Shown: positions 4,511 to 7,769 of the stretch, one piece after another
Layout: every line of letters starts with the position of its first letter
Position numbering within the stretch: position 1 is the first letter of the stretch
NCBI GenBank assembly: GCA_022360235.1
Contig: JAKSDE010000164.1
Location: forward strand, 1-7,769
Direction of reading: 5' to 3'
Length of the DNA: 7,769 nucleotides
DNA from: Cytophagales bacterium
GTDB lineage: Bacteria; Bacteroidota; Bacteroidia; Cytophagales; Amoebophilaceae
Made by a program: the position numbers and the translations under genes
The notes under the pieces: generated by a model
Told to the model about the DNA's origin: nothing
Database searches by the model: none
Seen by the model: the letters and a program-made list of their open reading frames with translations, nothing else

Positions 4511-7303
4511 CGTACAATCATGAAACGCTTCAAAATCCAACCCTATTTATGTCTCGGGCTTGTACTAGCCCTAAGCAGTTGTATAACAAAAAAGAATTTC
4601 ACTCTATTACATGCCAATGAACAACCCGTCGAAGTAGCTGGTAACAATTTGCATGAAGCCGCTAAGAAAGGCGATCTAGCAGCAGTGCGAGCGCTTTTGG
4701 AAAAGGGCGCTACGGTAGATGCTAGGGATGAAAGGAATAGGACGCCCCTGCACTGGGCAGCTAAGGGAGGCCACCGTGACGTGGCAGAACTGCTGATAGA
4801 AAATGGCGCTAAGGTAGAGGCGAGGGCTAAAGATGATTGGACGCCGCAAGATGATTGGACGCCGCTGCACTTTGCAGCTGAGGAGGGCCACCGTGATGTG
4901 GCAGAACTGCTGATAGAAAAGGACGCTGAGGTAGAGGCGAGGGGTAAATGGGGTAAGATGCCGCTGCACTATGCAGCTGAAGAGGGCCACCTTGTCGTGG
5001 CAGAACTGTTGATAGCAAAAGGCGCTAAGGTAGAGGCGAGGGATAAATTTGGTAACACGCCGCTGGAGGAGGCAGCTAATAGAGGCCACCTTGCCGTGGC
5101 AGAACTGCTGATAGAAAAGGGCGCTGAGGTAGAGGCGAGGAATAACGAGGACTGGACGCTGCTGCACTCGGCAGCTAGGGGGGGCCACCTTGACGTGGCA
5201 GAACTGTTGATAGCAAAAGGCGCTAAGGTAAAGGCGAGGGATAAATGGGATGTGGCGCCGCTGCACTTGGCAGCTAGTAGGGGCCACCTTGCCGTGGCAG
5301 AACTGCTGATAAAAAAGGGCGCTGAGGTAGAGGCGAGGGGTACTAAGGACTGGACGCCGCTGCACGAGGCAGCTGAGAGAGGCCACCTTGCCGTGGCAGA
5401 ACTGCTGATACAAAAGGGCGCTAAGGTAGAGGCTAGGGATGACTGGAATAATACGCCGCTGCACTGGGCAGCTCAGTGCGGCCACCTTGCCGTGGCAGAA
5501 CTGCTGATAAAAAAGGGCGCTGAGGTAGAGGCGAGGAATAAAAGTGATCTGACGCCGCTGCATCGGGCAGCTTCCAGGGGCCGCCGTGACGTGGTAGTCC
5601 TGCTGATAGAAAAGGGCGTTAAGGTAGAGGCTAAGGTACGGGACATAATAGCGGGCAGATTTAAGGACACAAAAACCCTCCCCTTCCTAGAAAAAGTACA
5701 AGCTGGCATGACACCGCTGCAGGCAGCCGCAGCGGTAGGGGAGACAAGGGCAGTGCAACGCCAGCTGCAGCTGGGTGCTGCCATCAACGCACCTACAGCA
5801 GATGGCACTACGCCCCTGCAGGCAGCTGCAGGGGGTGGGTATACTGCCATAGTGGAGATATTGATACAGCAGGGAGCTAGCTTGGAAGCACAAAACAAAA
5901 CAGGTAACATAGCCCTGCAGGCAGCTGCAGCGGGTGGGCATACTGCCATAGTGTGGATATTGATAAAGCAGGGGGCTAGCTTGGAAGCACAAGACAAAAC
6001 AGGCAACACAGCCCTGCATACAGCTGCACAGCAGGGACATGCTAAAAGTGCCCGGGTGCTTGCTAGGAACATGCTGCGCCAAGAAATTCCCTTGAACATA
6101 CCCAACAACCAAGGTGATACACCTTTGCATCTCGCAGCGCAGCAAGGCCATCAAGCGGTGGTGCAAGAGCTGCTGGAAGCTGTAGCTGCTATTTATAATA
6201 AACAGGCAGTAAAGCTGGGTTATTCGATCGATGATGAGTTGGTGGCTACCAAGCGCTCCGTGGTGTATGACGCCATGGTCTCTTCCTGCAATCACCAAGG
6301 GGATACGCCTTTGCGGTTGGCTTATAGAAACCACCACTATCAAGTAGCTGACTTCTTATACCAATATGGGGCCGATATTGAGGAGGCCTCTTTGCCACCT
6401 GCTACAGATAGGGATAGTGCCTCGCAGCGATCTGCTTCGCAAGCAGTCACAGTATTTCATGAAGCGATTACGACCGATGCCATGACCGCTGCTCCTCCCA
6501 CAGCGAGCCATTATGGCCTTACCTTGCTTCATGAAGCCATCCAACGTCAAGATTGGGAATGCGCCCGGAGATTACTCCAGCAAGGTGCTAACATTCATGC
6601 TACAGACATTCATGAGCTTACGCCTTTGCATTACTTTGCCTTGTATGCACCTAACACAGACCATGCCGCTGCCGCGAATAGTGACTTTATCAATATACTA
6701 GTTTCCAAAGGTGCTGATATTGATCCTACAGAAGCTACCAATGGCTTAACACCTTTGTACTGTGCTGTAATGCGCAATAATCTCAGCGTTACAAGATCTT
6801 TGATAGCACTAGGCGCTAATGTGCATGCCAAGAGCCGCAACAACAACATCTCACCCCTCATGTTGGCCCAGATGTATAAGCACAACAATCCTCATTATGC
6901 AGCAGTAGCGCAAGCGCTAGAAGAAAAAGCTGCTACGCTCGGGCATGTGAGCGAAGCAGAACAACTAGGATTATCCATGCAGCATGTTTTGCAAGCCACT
7001 ACAGGCAATTTAACCCAGGGCTTCTTTGATCGGGTTGCTAGCAACTTACCTATTTTCTACCGTGCAGGCAGTAACCTAGGTAGGGGCGTTGTGGATGGTG
7101 GTGCTGCAGCCCTAGTCAACAACACTTCTAAACTTGAAAGAACAGCACGACGAGTGGGGCAATCAGCAACGGATGGTGCGTTTGTTTCTCTCGAGAATCC
7201 ACACCATAGAGACCTCTTGAACAAGATAGCCAGTGAAATGGCGGAGAGTGCTTCTTCTAGAGCACGTGCAGAAGTAAATGTACGGTGGTGCGTCATCAGT
7301 TAA
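4502..7303 (+). CDS. ankyrin-repeat lipoprotein, about 20 repeats, putative surface or host-interaction protein
   Basis: A 933-residue protein. Residues 1-27 form a lipoprotein signal peptide: basic MKTRTIMKRFK, the hydrophobic stretch YLCLGLVLAL and lipobox LSSC with Cys27. It should be exported and lipid-anchored; the start could also be Met7. Ankyrin repeats begin at about residues 48, 81, 120, 153, 186, 219, 252, 285, 318, 351, 404, 437, 470, 503, 540, 602, 674, 707, 750 and 784. Repeats 81-378 share GHLAVAELLI-KGAEVEAR; those from 404 to about 502 share AAAGGHTAIV-ILI-QGASLEAQ; later ones are divergent and separated by insertions. Residues 815-933 (with NLPIFYRAGSNLGRGVVDGG) match no family I recognise. 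ANK proteins of intracellular bacteria often bind host proteins, but the target here is unknown. No Shine-Dalgarno is visible. Neighbours are a protease remnant and an IS scar, so this is an accessory-type locus, and its GC is much higher than that of its flank. Confidence 0.9.
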   Translation: MKTRTIMKRFKIQPYLCLGLVLALSSCITKKNFTLLHANEQPVEVAGNNLHEAAKKGDLAAVRALLEKGATVDARDERNRTPLHWAAKGGHRDVAELLIENGAKVEARAKDDWTPQDDWTPLHFAAEEGHRDVAELLIEKDAEVEARGKWGKMPLHYAAEEGHLVVAELLIAKGAKVEARDKFGNTPLEEAANRGHLAVAELLIEKGAEVEARNNEDWTLLHSAARGGHLDVAELLIAKGAKVKARDKWDVAPLHLAASRGHLAVAELLIKKGAEVEARGTKDWTPLHEAAERGHLAVAELLIQKGAKVEARDDWNNTPLHWAAQCGHLAVAELLIKKGAEVEARNKSDLTPLHRAASRGRRDVVVLLIEKGVKVEAKVRDIIAGRFKDTKTLPFLEKVQAGMTPLQAAAAVGETRAVQRQLQLGAAINAPTADGTTPLQAAAGGGYTAIVEILIQQGASLEAQNKTGNIALQAAAAGGHTAIVWILIKQGASLEAQDKTGNTALHTAAQQGHAKSARVLARNMLRQEIPLNIPNNQGDTPLHLAAQQGHQAVVQELLEAVAAIYNKQAVKLGYSIDDELVATKRSVVYDAMVSSCNHQGDTPLRLAYRNHHYQVADFLYQYGADIEEASLPPATDRDSASQRSASQAVTVFHEAITTDAMTAAPPTASHYGLTLLHEAIQRQDWECARRLLQQGANIHATDIHELTPLHYFALYAPNTDHAAAANSDFINILVSKGADIDPTEATNGLTPLYCAVMRNNLSVTRSLIALGANVHAKSRNNNISPLMLAQMYKHNNPHYAAVAQALEEKAATLGHVSEAEQLGLSMQHVLQATTGNLTQGFFDRVASNLPIFYRAGSNLGRGVVDGGAAALVNNTSKLERTARRVGQSATDGAFVSLENPHHRDLLNKIASEMAESASSRARAEVNVRWCVIS
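4742..5650 (+). repeat. 99-base tandem ANK-coding repeats with near-identical DNA
   Basis: Nine units start at 4742, 4859, 4958, 5057, 5156, 5255, 5354, 5453 and 5552. All are 99 bases except the first, which is 117 because of an 18-base internal duplication. Stretches such as GTGGCAGAACTGCTGATA and GGTAGAGGCGAGG recur almost unchanged in every unit, including third codon positions. Differences concentrate in the codons after GAGGCGAGG and around the CTGCAC. The unit at 5354-5452 is about 57% GC by hand count. This DNA-level identity points to recent unequal recombination or gene conversion. It also produces long spurious open frames on the reverse strand. Confidence 0.9.
4829..4864 (+). repeat. 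18-base in-frame duplication inside an ankyrin repeat
   Basis: AAAGATGATTGGACGCCG at 4829-4846 is followed directly by CAAGATGATTGGACGCCG at 4847-4864, differing in one base. The protein reads KDDWTP-QDDWTP-LH, adding six residues to the finger between two ankyrin repeats while keeping the frame. It lengthens this unit to 39 residues. Confidence 0.9.
5711..6106 (+). repeat. Second ANK repeat subfamily, GGHTAIV/GASLEAQ type
   Basis: Units begin at 5711, 5810, 5909 and 6008. The units at 5810 and 5909 are strongly alike in DNA (GCAGGCAGCTGCAG, then ATACTGCCATAGTG, then GCTAGCTTGGAAGCACAA), and the flanking units share parts of this. The sequence clearly differs from the 4742-5650 units although the fold is the same. 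The two blocks are joined by a non-repeat linker of about 20 extra residues (about 380-400, IAGRFKDTKTLPFLEK). The gene therefore looks assembled from two separately amplified arrays. Confidence 0.75.
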
Positions 7304-7315
7304 GCATTACAATAA

Positions 7316-7412
7316 TTGAAGCGGCAAATTTTACTGTCCAAAGGTATTCGAGTTCTGAGTTTTAGGTGGGTTGTGGAGAGTATGAATCATAGGTAGATTT
7401 CATTAGCTCAGC
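7316..7412 (+). mobile_element. Remnant of an IS5-type transposase C-terminal region
   Basis: In one frame the plus strand reads LKRQILLSKGIRVLSFRWVV then ESMNHR and a stop at 7394-7396, followed by ISLAQPL. IS5-family DDE transposases have a 'KR...GF.VLP.RWVVERTFAW....RR...' segment carrying the catalytic Glu, and KGIRVLSFRWVVE fits it well. The Arg after the Glu is lost and the following Trp/Arg part is shortened. No terminal inverted repeat or transposase start is seen, so this is a scar and not an element. It fills most of the gap between the ANK stop and the abrupt start of repeat copy 2 at 7430. No terminator hairpin for the ANK gene was found here. Confidence 0.45.
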
Positions 7413-7429
7413 CCCTATAGTCTAGGTCC

Positions 7430-7769
7430 AGATCAGCTGGGTAAAAATGAATAGATCACGCCTTAACCTGCGGCAAACAAAGATATCCACTTCAAATTAA
7501 AGTAATTATTTTTGAACACTTGAAAAAACTAATAAATATGATTAATATTGAGGAGAATAAGCTTGTAAAATATCCCCTAACTTCAAACAAATGAATACAC
7601 AAGAAAAACTCTATCAATTAGCCCTCAACATGATTAAAGGCGTAGGATGCATGCTTTTCAAACAACTAATTTGTCAGTTTGGATCGGCACAAGAAATCTT
7701 CAGAAGCTCCCAAAGAAAGCTTACCAAAATACCGGGGGTGGGTGTCCAAATAGCTAATGAAATTTTAAA
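7430..7769 (+). repeat. Direct repeat copy 2: merR tail, spacer and dprA 5' end
   Basis: This is the partner of 2721-3061, 4709 bases downstream, in the same orientation. It starts with the last codons of merR (7430-7454, ending in the same TAG) without the rest of that gene, so the left breakpoint lies inside merR. The spacer carries a one-base deletion and an extra TAA at 7464-7466 compared with copy 1. The repeat continues past the window edge. Confidence 0.95.
7591..7769 (+). CDS. dprA: DprA/Smf N-terminus, second copy (cut by window edge)
   Basis: Fifty-nine codons from ATG 7591 to the window end, beginning MNTQEKLYQLALNMIKGVGC and reaching KIPGVGVQIANEIL. This is the helix-hairpin-helix N-terminus of DprA. 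It differs from the copy at 2883 only by Ala3 to Thr and one silent change, so the two diverged recently or are kept alike by conversion. The position corresponding to the frameshift of the first copy lies about 200 bases beyond the window, so whether this copy is intact cannot be seen. About 160 bases of the original upstream spacer are kept, so it may retain its own expression signals. Confidence 0.85.
   Translation, partial: MNTQEKLYQLALNMIKGVGCMLFKQLICQFGSAQEIFRSSQRKLTKIPGVGVQIANEIL

Noticed and set aside
4676..5563. Long reverse-strand open frame of 295 codons with its own periodic sequence
   Set aside because: It is the antisense of the 99-base ANK repeats. Because each unit has the same reading-frame phase, absence of stops in one unit is copied to all. 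The protein is a periodic Leu/Gln/Cys string with no known fold.
4742..5650. Tandem array considered as CRISPR-like
   Set aside because: The units are in-frame 99-base ankyrin codons without short direct repeats and unique spacers.
5473..6343. Two overlapping reverse-strand open frames (5473-6108 and 5687-6343)
   Set aside because: They are shadows of the GC-rich second ANK repeat block. The sense frame is continuous and clearly ankyrin.

Overview
The window looks like a piece of a low-GC Bacteroidota genome of the obligate intracellular, amoeba- or arthropod-associated kind (Amoebophilaceae, such as 'Candidatus Amoebophilus' or Cardinium relatives). This is inferred from the gene types, not from a database match. 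The supporting signs are a DUF2007-cdsA pair, a short Bacteroidota-type MerR regulator next to dprA, almost no Shine-Dalgarno sequences, a large ankyrin-repeat (ANK) lipoprotein, gene fragments and an insertion-sequence scar.

Left part (1-2198, all minus strand): an ordinary housekeeping block. In transcription order it reads a DUF2007 small protein, then cdsA (phosphatidate cytidylyltransferase, start codon inside the DUF2007 gene), then after a 122-base gap an NAD-type glutamate dehydrogenase whose C-terminus runs off the window. A 199-base gap (2199-2397) separates this block from plus-strand genes and holds a 19-base dyad.

Middle (2398-4500): a MerR-family regulator with a TTG start is followed by dprA, which is broken by what looks like a 4-base deletion at about 3264 that removes the 'YG' after GTRKATQ. 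After dprA comes the C-terminal remnant of a subtilisin-like protease on the minus strand. Its upstream edge is tandemly repeated and merges into three degenerate copies of the sequence around the start codon of the next gene.

Right part (4502-7303): one 933-residue ANK protein with a lipoprotein signal peptide, about 20 ankyrin repeats in at least two sequence subfamilies, and a C-terminal segment of unknown function. The first repeat block is nearly identical at the DNA level and clearly GC-richer than its surroundings, as expected for an array that expands and shuffles by recombination. After it lies an IS5-type transposase scar.

Right edge (7430-7769): a second, about 97% identical copy of the merR tail, the merR-dprA spacer and the first 59 codons of dprA. 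The first dprA copy, the protease remnant, the ANK gene and the IS scar are therefore bracketed by direct repeats about 4.7 kb apart. Whether the second dprA copy is intact beyond the window decides whether this genome still makes DprA. I see no complete novel multi-gene system. The most notable features are the dprA duplication-inactivation and the recombining ANK array.
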